NCBI RefSeq assembly: GCF_023721755.1
Contig: NZ_JAMDLH010000009.1
Span: 62,001-126,000, forward strand
Length of the DNA: 64,000 nucleotides
Direction of reading: 5' to 3'
Source of the DNA: Pleomorphomonas sp. NRK KF1
Lineage (GTDB): Bacteria; Pseudomonadota; Alphaproteobacteria; Rhizobiales; Pleomorphomonadaceae
The stretch's first letter is position 1, and every line of letters starts with the position of its first letter. This document shows positions 24,437-35,476 of this stretch, one piece after another. The notes beneath the pieces are model-generated. The model was not told the origin of the DNA and ran no database searches. It saw only the letters and a list, made by a program, of their open reading frames with translations. The position numbers were made by a program, and so were the translations under genes.

Positions 24437-26647
24437 CTATTGTCCGCCCCTCTTGAACCGAACTAAACCCTGGATAGCATTCTCGATGATCACATGGCCG
24501 GCGTCTGCCGACAGGGACATGATCGACTCGGGGTGGAACTGGACGGCGGCGAAGGGTTCGCTTTGATGTTCGATGGCCATGACCACCCGGTCCTCGGTGT
24601 CCGCCGTCACGCGGAATGCGTCGGGCAGATGAGCCCGATCGGCATGGAGCGAGTGGTAGCGGCCGATGACGATCTCGGACGGCAGGCCCTTGAACAGCAG
24701 CGAATTGCCCGACACCGCGATCTTCGACGGCTTGCCGTGATAGGGAACCGCGAGCTGCGCCAGCTTGCCGCCGAAAGCCTCGACCATCGCCTGCAAGCCC
24801 AGACAGACGCCGAACACGGGCAAGCCAAGCTGCCGCGTCGCCGCGATGGTCCGCGAACACTGGAAGTCGGAGGGGTTTCCCGGCCCCGGCGACATGACGA
24901 GCAGGTCCGGCTTCTCGGCGGCGATCAAAGCCGTGTCGATGCCCTTCCCCTTCGAGGCGCGCAGCGTCTTCACCTCGGCGCCGGTCTGGCGGAAATAGTT
25001 GGCCAGCGTGTGGACGAAGCTGTCCTCATGATCGACCAGCACGATCCGCAAGCCCGCACCGACGGCCTCACGCTCCACCGACGCGGCGGCGACCGGCGCG
25101 GTGCCAGCCTCGCGAATGGCGGCGATCAGCGCCGAAGCCTTCAGCTCGGTCTCCTTCTCCTCATCCTCCGGCACCGAGTCGTAGAGCAGCGTCGCGCCGG
25201 CGCGCACCTCGGCGATGCCGTCCTTGAGGCGGATCGTCCGGAGCGTGAGACCGGTGTTGACATCGCCGTTCATCAGGAAGGCGCCAACGGCCCCGCCGTA
25301 CCAGGCGCGGCAGCTCTTCTCGTTGTCCTCGATGAACTGCATCGCCCACAGCTTGGGCGCGCCCGTCACCGTCACCGCCCAGGCGTGGCTCAGGAAGGCA
25401 TCGAGCCCATCCATGCCGTCGCGCAACCGCCCCTCGATGTGGTCGACGGTGTGAATGAGGCGCGAATACATCTCGATCTGGCGGCGACCGATGACGCGGA
25501 CGGACCCCGGCTCGCAGATGCGGCTCTTGTCGTTGCGGTCGACGTCCGAGCACATGGTGAGCTCGGCCTCGTCCTTCTTGGAGTTGAGCAGGATGCGGAT
25601 CTGCTCCTCGTCCTCGATGGCGTTGCGGCCACGCCGGATGGTGCCCGAGATCGGGCAGGTTTCGACGCGCTTGCCGTTGGTGACGCGCACGAACATCTCG
25701 GGGCTGGCGCCGATCAGATATTCGGAAGAGCCAAGGTTGAACATGAAGCCAAAGGGCGCCGGATTGATGTGCTGAAGCCGGCGAGCGATGGCCGACGGCG
25801 GCGAGGACGGCTTCTCATAGAACACCTGCCCCGGCACCACTTCGAAGAGGTCGCCGCGCTTGAAATACTCCACCGCCTTGCTGACCGACGCCGCGTATTC
25901 GCCGGGCTGGTGGTCGCCCCGCCCCGGATCGCGATCGGTCACCTTGAACGGCTGCTCCTGGCCATCGCGCGGCAGGCCGACGGTGAGGCGACCCTCGACG
26001 ACGAAATCGTAGGAATAGATGGTGGCGGCGGCGCGGTGATGATCGACGACGACGATCTCGTCGGGGAAATAGAGCACGAGGTCGCGCTGGTCGTCGGGAC
26101 GCGGCAGCTTGAAATCGACGCTGTCAAACTGGAAGGCGAGATCGTAGCCGAAGGCGCCCCAGAGGCCGAGCTTGTCGTCCTCGGGCGTTGCGAACTTGGC
26201 GATGATGCGGCGAAGCACGGAGAAGACCGACGGCTGACGCGAGCGGTCCTCCTCGGCAAAGCCGCCCCCGGGCGTCTTCACCTCAAGCGAGATCAGCGCG
26301 TCATCGACGGCAAGGGAGGCGAGATCGGGACCGCGCACGGCGGCGACGAAAGCGGGGAGCAGGATACGGCCGCGTGCGTTGAGCGCCTCGATCGTCACCT
26401 TTCGACCACGGGCCGTGATCGCAACCGGCGGATCGACGAAAGCGATGTCCCAGCGCGAGTAGCGGCCCGGATACTCGTAGTTGGATGACAGCACGGCGCC
26501 ACGACGCGTATCGAGCTTGTCGAAATAGCCAGAAATGGCCGTCTTGTAGTGGTCGGGCCGCGCGCTGCGCGCCACCTCCACGCCACCGGCGGTGACGAAT
26601 GACTCTCTCTTGCCTGAAAATCCGGTTTCGGCGTCGCTCTTGACCAT
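24437..26647 (-). CDS. trpE(G): Anthranilate synthase, fused TrpE-TrpG
   Basis: A 736-residue fusion of both subunits, the form known from Rhizobiales. TrpE covers about 1-510 (chorismate to anthranilate; motifs [37 protein letters not shown]). TrpG is a class I glutamine amidotransferase at about 540-736 with catalytic Cys615 in [10 protein letters not shown] and the His-Glu of QFHPESI. It makes the first tryptophan precursor. GGGGAG precedes ATG 26647; the frame runs open far upstream only as antisense of pepN. A Trp leader peptide and attenuator lie upstream. Confidence 0.96.
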   Translation of the reverse strand: MVKSDAETGFSGKRESFVTAGGVEVARSARPDHYKTAISGYFDKLDTRRGAVLSSNYEYPGRYSRWDIAFVDPPVAITARGRKVTIEALNARGRILLPAFVAAVRGPDLASLAVDDALISLEVKTPGGGFAEEDRSRQPSVFSVLRRIIAKFATPEDDKLGLWGAFGYDLAFQFDSVDFKLPRPDDQRDLVLYFPDEIVVVDHHRAAATIYSYDFVVEGRLTVGLPRDGQEQPFKVTDRDPGRGDHQPGEYAASVSKAVEYFKRGDLFEVVPGQVFYEKPSSPPSAIARRLQHINPAPFGFMFNLGSSEYLIGASPEMFVRVTNGKRVETCPISGTIRRGRNAIEDEEQIRILLNSKKDEAELTMCSDVDRNDKSRICEPGSVRVIGRRQIEMYSRLIHTVDHIEGRLRDGMDGLDAFLSHAWAVTVTGAPKLWAMQFIEDNEKSCRAWYGGAVGAFLMNGDVNTGLTLRTIRLKDGIAEVRAGATLLYDSVPEDEEKETELKASALIAAIREAGTAPVAAASVEREAVGAGLRIVLVDHEDSFVHTLANYFRQTGAEVKTLRASKGKGIDTALIAAEKPDLLVMSPGPGNPSDFQCSRTIAATRQLGLPVFGVCLGLQAMVEAFGGKLAQLAVPYHGKPSKIAVSGNSLLFKGLPSEIVIGRYHSLHADRAHLPDAFRVTADTEDRVVMAIEHQSEPFAAVQFHPESIMSLSADAGHVIIENAIQGLVRFKRGGQ

Positions 26648-26695
26648 CGCAATCTCCCCTGTCGCCACCCGGAGAGACCGCCTGGACACCTCAAC

Positions 26696-26728
26696 AAAAA
26701 GGGCCGGTCCGGTCTCCCGGAGCAGCCC
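26696..26728 (-). terminator. trp attenuator terminator
   Basis: On the minus strand GGGCTG and CGGCCC flank TCCGG-GAGA-CCGGA, giving an 11-bp stepped stem followed by TTTTT, between trpL and trpE(G). This is the transcription-stop form of a classical attenuator. Confidence 0.85.
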
Positions 26729-26772
26729 TCGCTCATTTCGTCCACCTGGACACACCGCGTCGGCCGCTCTCC

Positions 26773-26823
26773 TTAAGAGAAGCGCCACCACCACGAAGCG
26801 TTCAGGGCGACAAAACCGTTCAT
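26773..26823 (-). CDS. trpL: trp leader peptide TrpL
   Basis: A 16-residue peptide, [16 protein letters not shown], with three consecutive Trp codons near its end. GGGAG lies seven bases upstream of ATG 26823. Ribosome stalling at the Trp codons when charged tRNA-Trp is scarce would prevent the terminator at 26696-26728 and allow trpE(G) transcription, as in Sinorhizobium. In that organism the peptide and the released leader RNA also act in trans; whether that holds here is unknown. Confidence 0.9.
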   Translation of the reverse strand: MNGFVALNASWWWRFS

Positions 26824-26998
26824 GGCTTCTCCCATAGGCGAAGCGCGTCGGGTTGTAAAGAAGATCAACATCGCGACACATTCGCAAAGAGGAGTTTGCA
26901 TTTCCCCCGTTCGATCTTACAACCCTTGCATCGCCGGCCATCGTCGGCCACCCGATTTCGGCGCCTTGCGCCGCATGCTTTGACAATAGGTTGCGCCC

Positions 26999-29644
26999 GT
27001 GTCCCAGGAATCCTCCCCCGTCATCCGCCTCGCCGACTACAAGCCCACTCCTTACGCCATCGACAAGGTCGACCTCGATTTCGATCTGACGCCCGAGGCG
27101 ACTCTCGTGGCTGCGACGCTGGCCATTTCGCCGCGCGATGGTACATTCGGCGAGCCGCTCGTCCTCAACGGAGACGAGCTGACGCTCGTTCGCGTCGCGA
27201 TCGACGGGCGGGACCTGTCGGAGGACGAGTACGAGGCCAGCCCCAGCCAGCTGACCATCAAGGTGCCGCCCAACGGCGCCTTCCGCCTCGAGATGACGAC
27301 ACGCCTCGACCCGGCCGCCAACACCAAGCTGATGGGCCTTTACCGCTCGTCCGGCACCTGGTGCACGCAGTGCGAGGCGGAGGGCTTCCGCCGCATCACC
27401 TATTATTACGACCGGCCGGACGTGCTCAGCGTGTTCACGGTCAAGATCACCGCGCCGAAGACCGAGGCGCCGATCCTGCTCTCCAACGGCAATCCGGTGT
27501 CGGTCGGAGACCTCGGGGACGGACGTCACTTCGCCATCTGGCACGATCCGTGGCCCAAGCCGAGCTACCTGTTCGCGCTGGTCGCCGGCGACCTCGACGC
27601 CCTGGAGGACGAGTTCACGACGATGAGCGGCCGCAAGGTGATGCTTGCCGTCTATGTCGAGAAGGGCAACGCGCCGAAGGCGGCCTATGCCATGGACTCG
27701 CTGAAGCGTTCCATGAAGTGGGACGAAGAGGTGTTCGGCCGCGAGTATGACCTCGACGTCTTCAACGTGGTGGCGGTGTCCGACTTCAACATGGGCGCCA
27801 TGGAGAACAAGGGCCTCAACGTCTTCAACGACAAATACGTGCTGGCCGATCCGGAGATCGCCACCGACGCCGACTATGCCGGCATCGAGGCGGTGATCGC
27901 CCACGAGTATTTCCACAACTGGACCGGCGACCGCATCACCTGTCGAGACTGGTTCCAGCTGTGTCTCAAGGAAGGTCTCACCGTCTTCCGCGACCAGGAG
28001 TTCTCCTCGGACATGCGCTCGCGGGCGGTCAAGCGCATTTCCGATGCCCGCCTGCTCAGGAGCCAGCAGTTCCCCGAGGACGGTGGCCCGCTCGCCCATC
28101 CGGTGCGCCCCGAGCAGTACAAGGAAATCAACAACTTCTATACGGCGACCGTCTACGAGAAGGGCGCCGAGGTCATTCGCATGCTGAAGACGCTGATCGG
28201 CGACGACGCCTTCGCGCGCGGCATGGATCTCTATTTCACCCGGCATGACGGCGAAGCGGCCACGATCGAGCAGTTCATCGCCTGCTTCGCCGAAGCGTCC
28301 GGACGCGACCTCGAACCCTTCATGGTCTGGTATCGCGAGGCGGGAACGCCCGTCGTCACCATTGAGGAAACCTGGGACGAGGCGGCGAAGCGCTTCACGC
28401 TGACGCTCACGCAGGAGACGCCGGCCACGCCCGGCCAGCAGACGAAAAAGCCGCGCGTCATTCCGGTGCGCTTCGGCCTCGTCGGCCCCGATGGCGGGGA
28501 CATGCAGCCGTCCGGGATCGCCGGTGCCGAAGTGAACGGCGACACGCTGATCCTGACACAGCCGTCGCACACCGTCACCTTCGACGGACTGCCGTCACGA
28601 CCGGTCGCATCGCTGTTCCGGGGCTTCTCGGCGCCGGTCAAGGTGCGGCAATCGCTGTCGTCGTCCGACCTCATCTTCCTGCTGGCCAACGACACGGACA
28701 GCTTCAACCGGTGGCAGGCCGGCACCACGCTGGCCATGACGGCGCTGGTCAAGGCAACGCAACAGGTGCGCGCCGGCCAGGCGCCCAGCTTCGAGACGGC
28801 GCCGATCGACGCTCTCGCCGCCCTCATCGACGACCCGGGCCTGGACGCCGCCTTCAAGGCGCTGCTCATCTCCGTGCCCAGCGAGAACGACGTCGCCCGC
28901 GAGGTGGCCGAGAATGTCGATCCGGATGCCGTGGCGACCGCGCATCAGGCCTATCGGCGCGCCATCGCCGACCGGCTCGGGGCACGCCTCAAGGCGATCG
29001 TCGAGGCCGACGGCGCCGCGTCAGGACAGCCTTACGTGCCGGATGCGGCCGGCGCCGGCCGACGGTCGCTCGCCAACACCGCGCTCGATCTCCTGTCGAT
29101 CACGGGATCGGACGAAGCGATGGCGCTGGTGCGCAAGCGGTTCGAGACGGCGACCAACATGACCGACCGCATGGCGGCGCTGACCATTCTGGTCCATCGT
29201 GGAGATGCGGGCGCGGAAGCGGCGCTTGCCGCCTTCTTCGAGCGCTTCGGAACGGTGCCGCTGGTCGTCGACAAGTGGCTGTCGGCCCAGGCATCCGCAC
29301 CACTGCCCGGCACGCTCGACAAGATCACGGCACTGACGGAGCATCCCGCCTTCTCCTTCGGCAATCCGAACCGCGTGCGGGCGCTGGTCGGCGCCTTCGC
29401 CACCTCCAACCCGACCCAGTTCGGACGGGCGGATGGCAAGGGCTTCGGCTTCGTCGCCGGCATCATCTCGCGGCTCGATGCGACGAACCCGCAGCTTGCC
29501 GCGCGTTTGCTCGTCACCTTCCGATCCTGGCGCTCCTACGAACCCAAGCGCCGGGCCCAGGCGGAAACGGCGCTGCGCTCGATCCAGACCAAGCCGCAAC
29601 TGTCGCGCGACGTCGCCGACATTCTGGAGCGGACGCTGGCCTGA
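26999..29644 (+). CDS. pepN: Aminopeptidase N
   Basis: An 881-residue M1 zinc metallopeptidase that removes N-terminal residues from peptides in the cytoplasm. GAMEN is the exopeptidase motif; the zinc site is His302-Glu303 and His306 in HEYFHNWTG, with the third ligand Glu in [14 protein letters not shown]. Length and C-terminal helical domain are as in E. coli PepN. The start is GTG 26999; the ribosome site is weak. TTGACA at 26980-26985 is close to the start. It is divergent from trpL-trpE(G). Confidence 0.93.
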   Translation: MSQESSPVIRLADYKPTPYAIDKVDLDFDLTPEATLVAATLAISPRDGTFGEPLVLNGDELTLVRVAIDGRDLSEDEYEASPSQLTIKVPPNGAFRLEMTTRLDPAANTKLMGLYRSSGTWCTQCEAEGFRRITYYYDRPDVLSVFTVKITAPKTEAPILLSNGNPVSVGDLGDGRHFAIWHDPWPKPSYLFALVAGDLDALEDEFTTMSGRKVMLAVYVEKGNAPKAAYAMDSLKRSMKWDEEVFGREYDLDVFNVVAVSDFNMGAMENKGLNVFNDKYVLADPEIATDADYAGIEAVIAHEYFHNWTGDRITCRDWFQLCLKEGLTVFRDQEFSSDMRSRAVKRISDARLLRSQQFPEDGGPLAHPVRPEQYKEINNFYTATVYEKGAEVIRMLKTLIGDDAFARGMDLYFTRHDGEAATIEQFIACFAEASGRDLEPFMVWYREAGTPVVTIEETWDEAAKRFTLTLTQETPATPGQQTKKPRVIPVRFGLVGPDGGDMQPSGIAGAEVNGDTLILTQPSHTVTFDGLPSRPVASLFRGFSAPVKVRQSLSSSDLIFLLANDTDSFNRWQAGTTLAMTALVKATQQVRAGQAPSFETAPIDALAALIDDPGLDAAFKALLISVPSENDVAREVAENVDPDAVATAHQAYRRAIADRLGARLKAIVEADGAASGQPYVPDAAGAGRRSLANTALDLLSITGSDEAMALVRKRFETATNMTDRMAALTILVHRGDAGAEAALAAFFERFGTVPLVVDKWLSAQASAPLPGTLDKITALTEHPAFSFGNPNRVRALVGAFATSNPTQFGRADGKGFGFVAGIISRLDATNPQLAARLLVTFRSWRSYEPKRRAQAETALRSIQTKPQLSRDVADILERTLA

Positions 29645-29663
29645 TCGGCTGATTTTGCGAGAT

Positions 29664-29707
29664 ATCCCCTCCCCCACATCTTCTGTGGAGGATGGCCGGG
29701 AGGGGAT
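29664..29707. repeat. Nested inverted repeat after pepN
   Basis: ATCCCCTCCC and GGGAGGGGAT flank an inner CCACA-TCTTC-TGTGG hairpin. It starts 20 bp after the pepN stop and lacks a T-tract. It could be a 3'-end structure or a copy of a dispersed intergenic repeat. Confidence 0.5.
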
Positions 29708-29739
29708 GACAAATCGAAAAAGCTCTTCATTTCCAGTCC

Positions 29740-29870
29740 GAATCCCACCTGCGGATTCGGCAGGAATGTCACACATACCCCCATTCGCCCGCGGCGATTC
29801 AAAAAGAAGATTCAACGCTCTTTAACCTATGGACAGAGCGATTCCCGATGATTCAAACTGCCCGTGATTC
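29740..29870. promoter_or_regulatory. Cluster of seven GANTC sites upstream of the PleC-like kinase
   Basis: GANTC occurs at 29740, 29754, 29796, 29809, 29840, 29850 and 29866. GANTC is the methylation site of the cell-cycle methyltransferase CcrM. A CtrA-like half site TTAACC lies at 29822-29827. The cluster sits 49-179 bp before the kinase start. Confidence 0.6.
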
Positions 29871-29918
29871 GGGGGTTGTTTCGCGTTCCCCAATAACATG
29901 CGGCGGCGGGGCAACGAC

Positions 29919-32366
29919 ATGGCGGGCAACGACCTCAGTCGAGGGTCGGGAACGTGGAAGGCACGCCTTTTCGGCGATGCCGAAACGGAGAGGCTTCTCA
30001 AGGGACATGCCGGCCTTCTCGTGCGCCCGTCCTATCTGCGCCTCCTGCAGGCCGAGCCGCTGTTTCGGCGCTCGATCCCGGTTCTGATCTGCGCCTTCCT
30101 GTTGATGGGCGGCATCTTCCACGTCTCCAATCTTCTGCAGCAGCGGACCGACACCTATCGTGCGGCCTCCGACATGGTGGCGCTCCTGGCCGAAGCGCTC
30201 GACGCCGATCTTTCGATTCATCCCTCGCTCGAAAAGGTCGATGGCGGCTACTCGGGCGTGATGCGCGCCGCCCTGCGCGACAGCCTGCCGCCGTCGGCGA
30301 CGAGCGACGGCCGCGTCATCCTGTTCGCCGATGCCGACGGCACCATCCGGGCGACGGCGCCGGAGGGAGCGTTCGTCGGCAAAGGCACCGTCGCGGATCT
30401 GTTCGGCGCCGACCAGCCGATGCTGGTGTTCGGCAAGCGCGCCGGCGTACTGGACGTGACGCTGTCCGGCGGCACCGAAGCGCTCGCCACCGTGCGCAAC
30501 CTCGCCGGTGACCGCGGAACGATCGCCGTTTATCAGCCGCTGGCGCAGGTCTATGTCAGCTGGCGGCACGACGTCACCATGACGGCCGTCCTGTTCGTCG
30601 GCACATCCCTGATCCTGATCGCGGTGGTCTATGCCTTTTTCGCCCAGATGAGCCGGGCCCGCGAGGCCGACCGCATCTACAACGCCACGCAGGCGCGCGT
30701 CGACACGGCGCTCCGGCGCGGCCGCTGCGGCCTCTGGGACTGGGATCTCGCCCGGGGTCGGTTGTTCTGGTCACCGTCCATGTACGTCATCCTGGGCATG
30801 GAGCCCAACTCTGACCTGATGGGCTTCAACGACCTGCAGGGCATGATCCACCCCGACGACGTCGACCTCTACGAGCTTGCCAAGGAGGTGCTGGAAACCG
30901 GCCAGCCCTCCGTCGACCTGGAGTTCCGCATCCGCCACGCCAGCAGCGAGTGGGTGTGGCTGAGGATGCGTGCCGAGGTGGTTCGCGACCATGACGGCTC
31001 CCATCACCTCATCGGCATCACCGTCGACGTGACCGAGCAGAAGACGCTCGCCCAGGAAAACGCCACCGCCGCCATCCGCCTGCGCGACGGTATCGACACC
31101 ATCTCCGAAGCCTTCGTCATCTGGGACTCGGAAAACCGTCTGGTCATGTGCAACTCGAAGTACCAGAGCTTGCACCAGTTGCCCGACAGCGTCGCCCGGC
31201 CGGGCACGCCCTATGCCGAAGTCATGGCGGCGGCCCGCCAGCCCAAGGTATCGAGCGAGGGGCTGCGCTACTCGATGACCGGCGGCGAGCGCTCCTATGA
31301 GGCGCGCCTCGACGACGGCCGCTGGCTGCAGATCAACGAGCGGCGCACCAAGGACGGCGGCTTCGTGTCGGTCGGAACCGACATCACCCAGCTGAAGCGC
31401 CACGAGGAGAACCTCCTCGAAAGCGAGCGGCAACTGATGGCGACCGTCGCCGACCTTCGCCAGCACCGCCACAAGATGCAGCTTCAGACGACCCAGCTGG
31501 TCGAGCTGGCCGAGAAGTACGCCGAGGAGAAGGCGCGCGCCGAGGCGGCCAACCGGGCCAAGTCGGAATTCCTGGCCTCGATGAGCCACGAGCTCAGGAC
31601 GCCGCTCAATGCCATCATCGGCTTCTCGGACATCATGATGTCCGGCATGTTCGGCGATCTCGGCTCGGAGAAGTACACCGACTACTGCCGCGACATTCAC
31701 GACAGCGGCATCTACCTGCTCAACGTCATCTCCGACATCCTCGACATGTCCAAGATCGAGGCCGGCCGTGTCAACCTCACGCTGGAGTCGGTGGTGGTCG
31801 ACGAGGTGCTCGGCGAGTGCGTACGCATCATGTCGTCGCAGGCCGAGACGCGGCAGATCATCCTCGCCACCGACTTCGAGGCGGCGGAGCCGATGGTGGC
31901 CGATCGCCGCGCCGTCAAGCAGGTGGCGCTCAACCTTCTGTCCAATGCACTGAAGTTTACCCCGGCATCCGGCACCGTGACGGTGCGGACCCGGCAGGTG
32001 GGCGACAACGTCCTGTTCTCGGTGAGCGACACCGGCATCGGCATCCCTGCCGCCTCGCTGGACCAGATCGCCAAGCCCTTCGTGCAGGTGGAAAACCAGC
32101 TGACGCGCAAGCACCCCGGCTCCGGTCTCGGTCTCGCCATCGCCCAGTCGCTGGTGGCCCTGCATGGCGGCCAGATGACGATCGAGTCGGTGGAAGGGGC
32201 GGGCACGACCGTCACCATCTCGATGCCGCGCATCGCCGCGCCGACCGCGAGCGACGGCACCGCCGCCGTGGCGACGTCGCAGGCCGGCTCGGCCGTGGCA
32301 ACCGCCTATCCGCGCGTGGTCGCCGCGCCCGACGCGTTCACCGAGCCACGGCGCACCGTCCACTGA
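29919..32366 (+). CDS. pleC: PleC-like sensor histidine kinase
   Basis: An 815-residue membrane kinase. Two membrane helices (about 50-75 and 215-240) enclose a periplasmic sensor; two PAS regions follow, then HisKA with phosphorylated His557 in ASMSHELRTPLNAIIGFSDIM. MFGDLGSEKYTDYCRDIHDSG is typical of the PleC/DivJ/PdhS family, and the ATPase domain has NLLSNALKFTP and GSGLGLAIAQSL. PleC acts on DivK to set cell polarity. From memory, the pleC-glnE-two-component-degP-ccm order resembles that of Rhizobiaceae, supporting the name. ATG 29919 is favoured over 29898. Upstream is a GANTC cluster. Confidence 0.75.
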   Translation: MAGNDLSRGSGTWKARLFGDAETERLLKGHAGLLVRPSYLRLLQAEPLFRRSIPVLICAFLLMGGIFHVSNLLQQRTDTYRAASDMVALLAEALDADLSIHPSLEKVDGGYSGVMRAALRDSLPPSATSDGRVILFADADGTIRATAPEGAFVGKGTVADLFGADQPMLVFGKRAGVLDVTLSGGTEALATVRNLAGDRGTIAVYQPLAQVYVSWRHDVTMTAVLFVGTSLILIAVVYAFFAQMSRAREADRIYNATQARVDTALRRGRCGLWDWDLARGRLFWSPSMYVILGMEPNSDLMGFNDLQGMIHPDDVDLYELAKEVLETGQPSVDLEFRIRHASSEWVWLRMRAEVVRDHDGSHHLIGITVDVTEQKTLAQENATAAIRLRDGIDTISEAFVIWDSENRLVMCNSKYQSLHQLPDSVARPGTPYAEVMAAARQPKVSSEGLRYSMTGGERSYEARLDDGRWLQINERRTKDGGFVSVGTDITQLKRHEENLLESERQLMATVADLRQHRHKMQLQTTQLVELAEKYAEEKARAEAANRAKSEFLASMSHELRTPLNAIIGFSDIMMSGMFGDLGSEKYTDYCRDIHDSGIYLLNVISDILDMSKIEAGRVNLTLESVVVDEVLGECVRIMSSQAETRQIILATDFEAAEPMVADRRAVKQVALNLLSNALKFTPASGTVTVRTRQVGDNVLFSVSDTGIGIPAASLDQIAKPFVQVENQLTRKHPGSGLGLAIAQSLVALHGGQMTIESVEGAGTTVTISMPRIAAPTASDGTAAVATSQAGSAVATAYPRVVAAPDAFTEPRRTVH

Positions 32367-32369
32367 CGA

Positions 32370-35318
32370 TCAACCGGCGCGCCGAACCACCGGTCCGACG
32401 ATCTCGACGAAGGCCTCGCGCACTGCCGCCTGACGCTCGCGAAGCTCGGCTTCGAGCTGGGCAAGCGAGGGCGCCGACGCGACGCGGCAGAGAACGTCGT
32501 GAACGCCACGCGGTGCCTCGACCACCGCTGCCTTCACAGGCAGCGTGAGACGCTGGGCCTGCGTCAGGTCGCCGAACAGACGAATGGCCGGCAGCAACAC
32601 GTCGCGATGGGCGGGTGAAAGCAGGCCGTGGGTCGCCGCCGACAGCAGGATCGCCTCGGTGTTGCGCAGGCGGATCGCCGGCTCGCGCCAATCGTTGACG
32701 AGGCGCAGCGTCTGGGCGACGAATTCCAGATCGACAAGCCCGCCGGGCGCCCGCTTGAGATTCCAGGGGTCGGAAGAGCCCTTTTCCTGTTCGAGTCGGG
32801 CCCGCATGTCCGAGGCGTCGGCGAGCACCTTTTCGGGGTCTCGCTGCCGGCACAGCGTCTCGGCGATCACGCGCTCCGCTTCCTGCCCGAGCCCGCCGGT
32901 GGAGGCGACGACACGGGCGCGGGTCAGCGCCATGTGCTCCCAGGTCCACGCTTCCTCCAGCTGGTAGCGCTCGAAGGCGTCGATGCGGGTGGCGAGCGGC
33001 CCGGCATTCCCCGAGGGACGCAGGCGGAAGTCCACGTCGTAGAGCGTGCCCTCGGCCGTCGGCGCGGTAATCGCCGTCACCAGGCGCTGTGTCAGCCGGG
33101 CGTAATACTGGTTCGGAGAGATCGGCCGGCGCCCGTCGCTCTGCACGGCGTCGCGGTCGTGATCGTAGAGCAGGATGAGGTCGAGGTCCGAAGCAGCGGT
33201 CAACTCCTCGCTGCCAAGCTTGCCCATGGCGAGCAGCGCCACCCTCCCGCCCGGCACGAGGCCATGCTGGGCCTCAAGCTCGGCCGCCGTTGCCGAGAGC
33301 ACGCGTTCGAGCAGCAGGTCGGCGAGACGGGAAAAGCTCCGGCCGAGCTGTCGGGCCGCCGCCGTGCCGGTGATGACGCGGACGCCGATCAGAAATTTCT
33401 GCTCCTGGGCGAAGATTCGGGCGCGATCGAGCACATCCTCGTAGCCGCGCGCCTCACCGAAGAACGCATCGAGCCTGCGCGTCAACTCCTCCCGGCCCGG
33501 CAGAGTGCCGAAGAACTGGGGTTCGAGCAGTGCGTCCACCACATGCGGCCGCCGGGCGACGGTGTCGGCGAGATAGGGCGAGTTACCCATCACCATGGCG
33601 AGCAGCGTCACAAGCGACTGGTTGGAGGAGAGCAGCGAGAACAGCTGGACGCCGGCAGGCAGGCGGGCGAGGAAGTGGTCGAAGGCGATCAGCGCCGCAT
33701 CCGGCGCTTCGGTCTCGGAGAAGGCGACGATGAGGCGCGGCGTGATTTCGGTGAGAAGCTCGCGGGCGCGCGACGACCGCATGGCCGGGTAACGGCCGAA
33801 ATGCCAGGAGGCGACGATGCGGATGGCGTCTTCGGGCCGGGCGAAGCCGAGCTGGGTGAAGGTATCGAGTGTGCCGGGGTCGATGTCGTTGCCGGTGAAC
33901 ACCATGTTGCCATGCTGCGAGGAGAGGTCGGCCTCCTCCTCGAACAGCTCGGAATACTGGTCGCTGACGACGATCAGCCATTCCCTCGTCGTTGCCGCGA
34001 AGGCATCGAGATCCTCGTAGCCCATCAGGTGGGCGACGCGGGCGAGCCCCTCGGGCTCGTCGGGCAGCGTGTGGGTCTGCTCGTCGTTGAGCATCTGGAC
34101 GCGGTGTTCGACGCGGCGCAGGAAACGGTAGGCCTCGGCCAGAAGATCGCGCGCCGGTTCGCCGAGCCAGCCCTGAACCACCAGCGCGTCCAGCATGGCG
34201 AGAGTCTGGCGACCGCGCAGGTCGACGTTGCGGCCGCCGGCGATGAGCTGCTGCGTCTGGACGAAAAACTCGATCTCGCGGATGCCGCCGCGTCCCAATT
34301 TGATGTTGTGGCCGGCAACAGCGATCTCGCCATGCCCCTTATGGGCGTGAATCTGTCGCTTGATCGAGTGGATGTCGCGGATGGCGGCGTAATCCAGATA
34401 CTTGCGCCAGACATAGGGCTTGAGTTCGGCCAGGAAATGCTCGCCCGCCACGATATCGCCGGCCGCCGGGCGCGCCTTGATCATGGCCGCCCGTTCCCAG
34501 TTCTGGCCGGCGCTCTCGTAGTAGATCAGCGCCGCGGTCGTTGACATGGCGACCGGCGTCGCGCCGGCGTCGGGCCTGAGCCGCAGGTCGGTGCGGAACA
34601 CGTAGCCGTCGGCGGTGCGCTCCTGCAGGATGGCGACGAGACGGCGCGTCAGCCGGACGAACAGCGTCGTCAGATCGTCCTTGTCGGCCGCCGGCACCAC
34701 GGCCGGATCGAAGAAGACGATAAGGTCGATATCCGAGGAATAGTTGAGTTCGAAGGCGCCCTGCTTTCCCATGGCGAGCACGATCCAGCCCGAGCCCTTT
34801 TCGGGATCGGAACGGTCCGGCAGGCTCAGCTTGCCGGCCGCGTCGGCTTCGAGCAGGAGAAAGCGGATGGCGGCAGACAGAGAGGCATCGGCCAGGCGCG
34901 TGAGAGCGCCGGTCACCTCCATGACGTCCCAGAGATCGGCGATGTCGGCCAGGGCGATGGCGAGCGCCGCTTCCGCCTTGACACGCCGCAGACGCCGCCG
35001 CAGCGACGCCTCGTCGGCGACGGGTTCGGACAGGGAGGCGATCAGGCCGTCGACGTGCGCCGCCGGATCGCTCGCGAGAATGCGGTGGAGACGTTGGCCG
35101 TCGCGCAGCGCCGCGTCCCGCAAGTGGGCGCTGTTGGACGCGACCGCGAGCACCAGATCGCGGGCAACAGGCATGTTCGCAAACAACGACGACAGCGCTT
35201 CGCCCCCCGGTCCTGCCAGGCAGTCGTCGAGAAGGGAAGCCGCGATTGCCGAATCCGGTCCGGTTGGGGGAACGATGGCGATGCGGTCCTTGAGGGCGCC
35301 TTCAGTCCGCTGCGTCAT
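32370..35318 (-). CDS. glnE: Glutamine synthetase adenylyltransferase/deadenylylase
   Basis: A 982-residue bifunctional enzyme that adds and removes AMP on glutamine synthetase according to nitrogen status, via PII. Two nucleotidyltransferase domains are clear: FELNYSSDIDLIVFFD (N-terminal half) and GSEELTAASDLDLILLYDHD (C-terminal half), each followed by a GlnD/PII-uridylyltransferase-like helical domain. Start 35318 (MTQRTEG) has GGAGAAGGC upstream; an ATG 18 bases earlier is less likely. It is convergent with the PleC-like gene, with only three bases between the stops. Confidence 0.95.
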   Translation of the reverse strand: MTQRTEGALKDRIAIVPPTGPDSAIAASLLDDCLAGPGGEALSSLFANMPVARDLVLAVASNSAHLRDAALRDGQRLHRILASDPAAHVDGLIASLSEPVADEASLRRRLRRVKAEAALAIALADIADLWDVMEVTGALTRLADASLSAAIRFLLLEADAAGKLSLPDRSDPEKGSGWIVLAMGKQGAFELNYSSDIDLIVFFDPAVVPAADKDDLTTLFVRLTRRLVAILQERTADGYVFRTDLRLRPDAGATPVAMSTTAALIYYESAGQNWERAAMIKARPAAGDIVAGEHFLAELKPYVWRKYLDYAAIRDIHSIKRQIHAHKGHGEIAVAGHNIKLGRGGIREIEFFVQTQQLIAGGRNVDLRGRQTLAMLDALVVQGWLGEPARDLLAEAYRFLRRVEHRVQMLNDEQTHTLPDEPEGLARVAHLMGYEDLDAFAATTREWLIVVSDQYSELFEEEADLSSQHGNMVFTGNDIDPGTLDTFTQLGFARPEDAIRIVASWHFGRYPAMRSSRARELLTEITPRLIVAFSETEAPDAALIAFDHFLARLPAGVQLFSLLSSNQSLVTLLAMVMGNSPYLADTVARRPHVVDALLEPQFFGTLPGREELTRRLDAFFGEARGYEDVLDRARIFAQEQKFLIGVRVITGTAAARQLGRSFSRLADLLLERVLSATAAELEAQHGLVPGGRVALLAMGKLGSEELTAASDLDLILLYDHDRDAVQSDGRRPISPNQYYARLTQRLVTAITAPTAEGTLYDVDFRLRPSGNAGPLATRIDAFERYQLEEAWTWEHMALTRARVVASTGGLGQEAERVIAETLCRQRDPEKVLADASDMRARLEQEKGSSDPWNLKRAPGGLVDLEFVAQTLRLVNDWREPAIRLRNTEAILLSAATHGLLSPAHRDVLLPAIRLFGDLTQAQRLTLPVKAAVVEAPRGVHDVLCRVASAPSLAQLEAELRERQAAVREAFVEIVGPVVRRAG

Positions 35319-35476
35319 GCCTTCTCCATCCCCCATTGCCCGCTCCGCCCTGATATCATGCGCCTCTTGGTCGAACGCACCTTATCGCCCTGTTCTGGCA
35401 TAAATCCTAACGGCGCCGCGATACGCCATAGAGCGCTATTCTGAGTCGGAACTGGGCTTCATTCAGGACGGACGCG

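Noticed and set aside
26648-28570. Very long minus-strand open frame running from inside pepN into trpE(G)
   Set aside because: It is antisense to pepN, Arg/Leu/Val-biased, crosses the trpL attenuator region and has no domain; trpE(G) has its own start and ribosome site at 26647.
32628-34544. 638-codon plus-strand frame opposite glnE
   Set aside because: Shadow of glnE; no recognisable domain.
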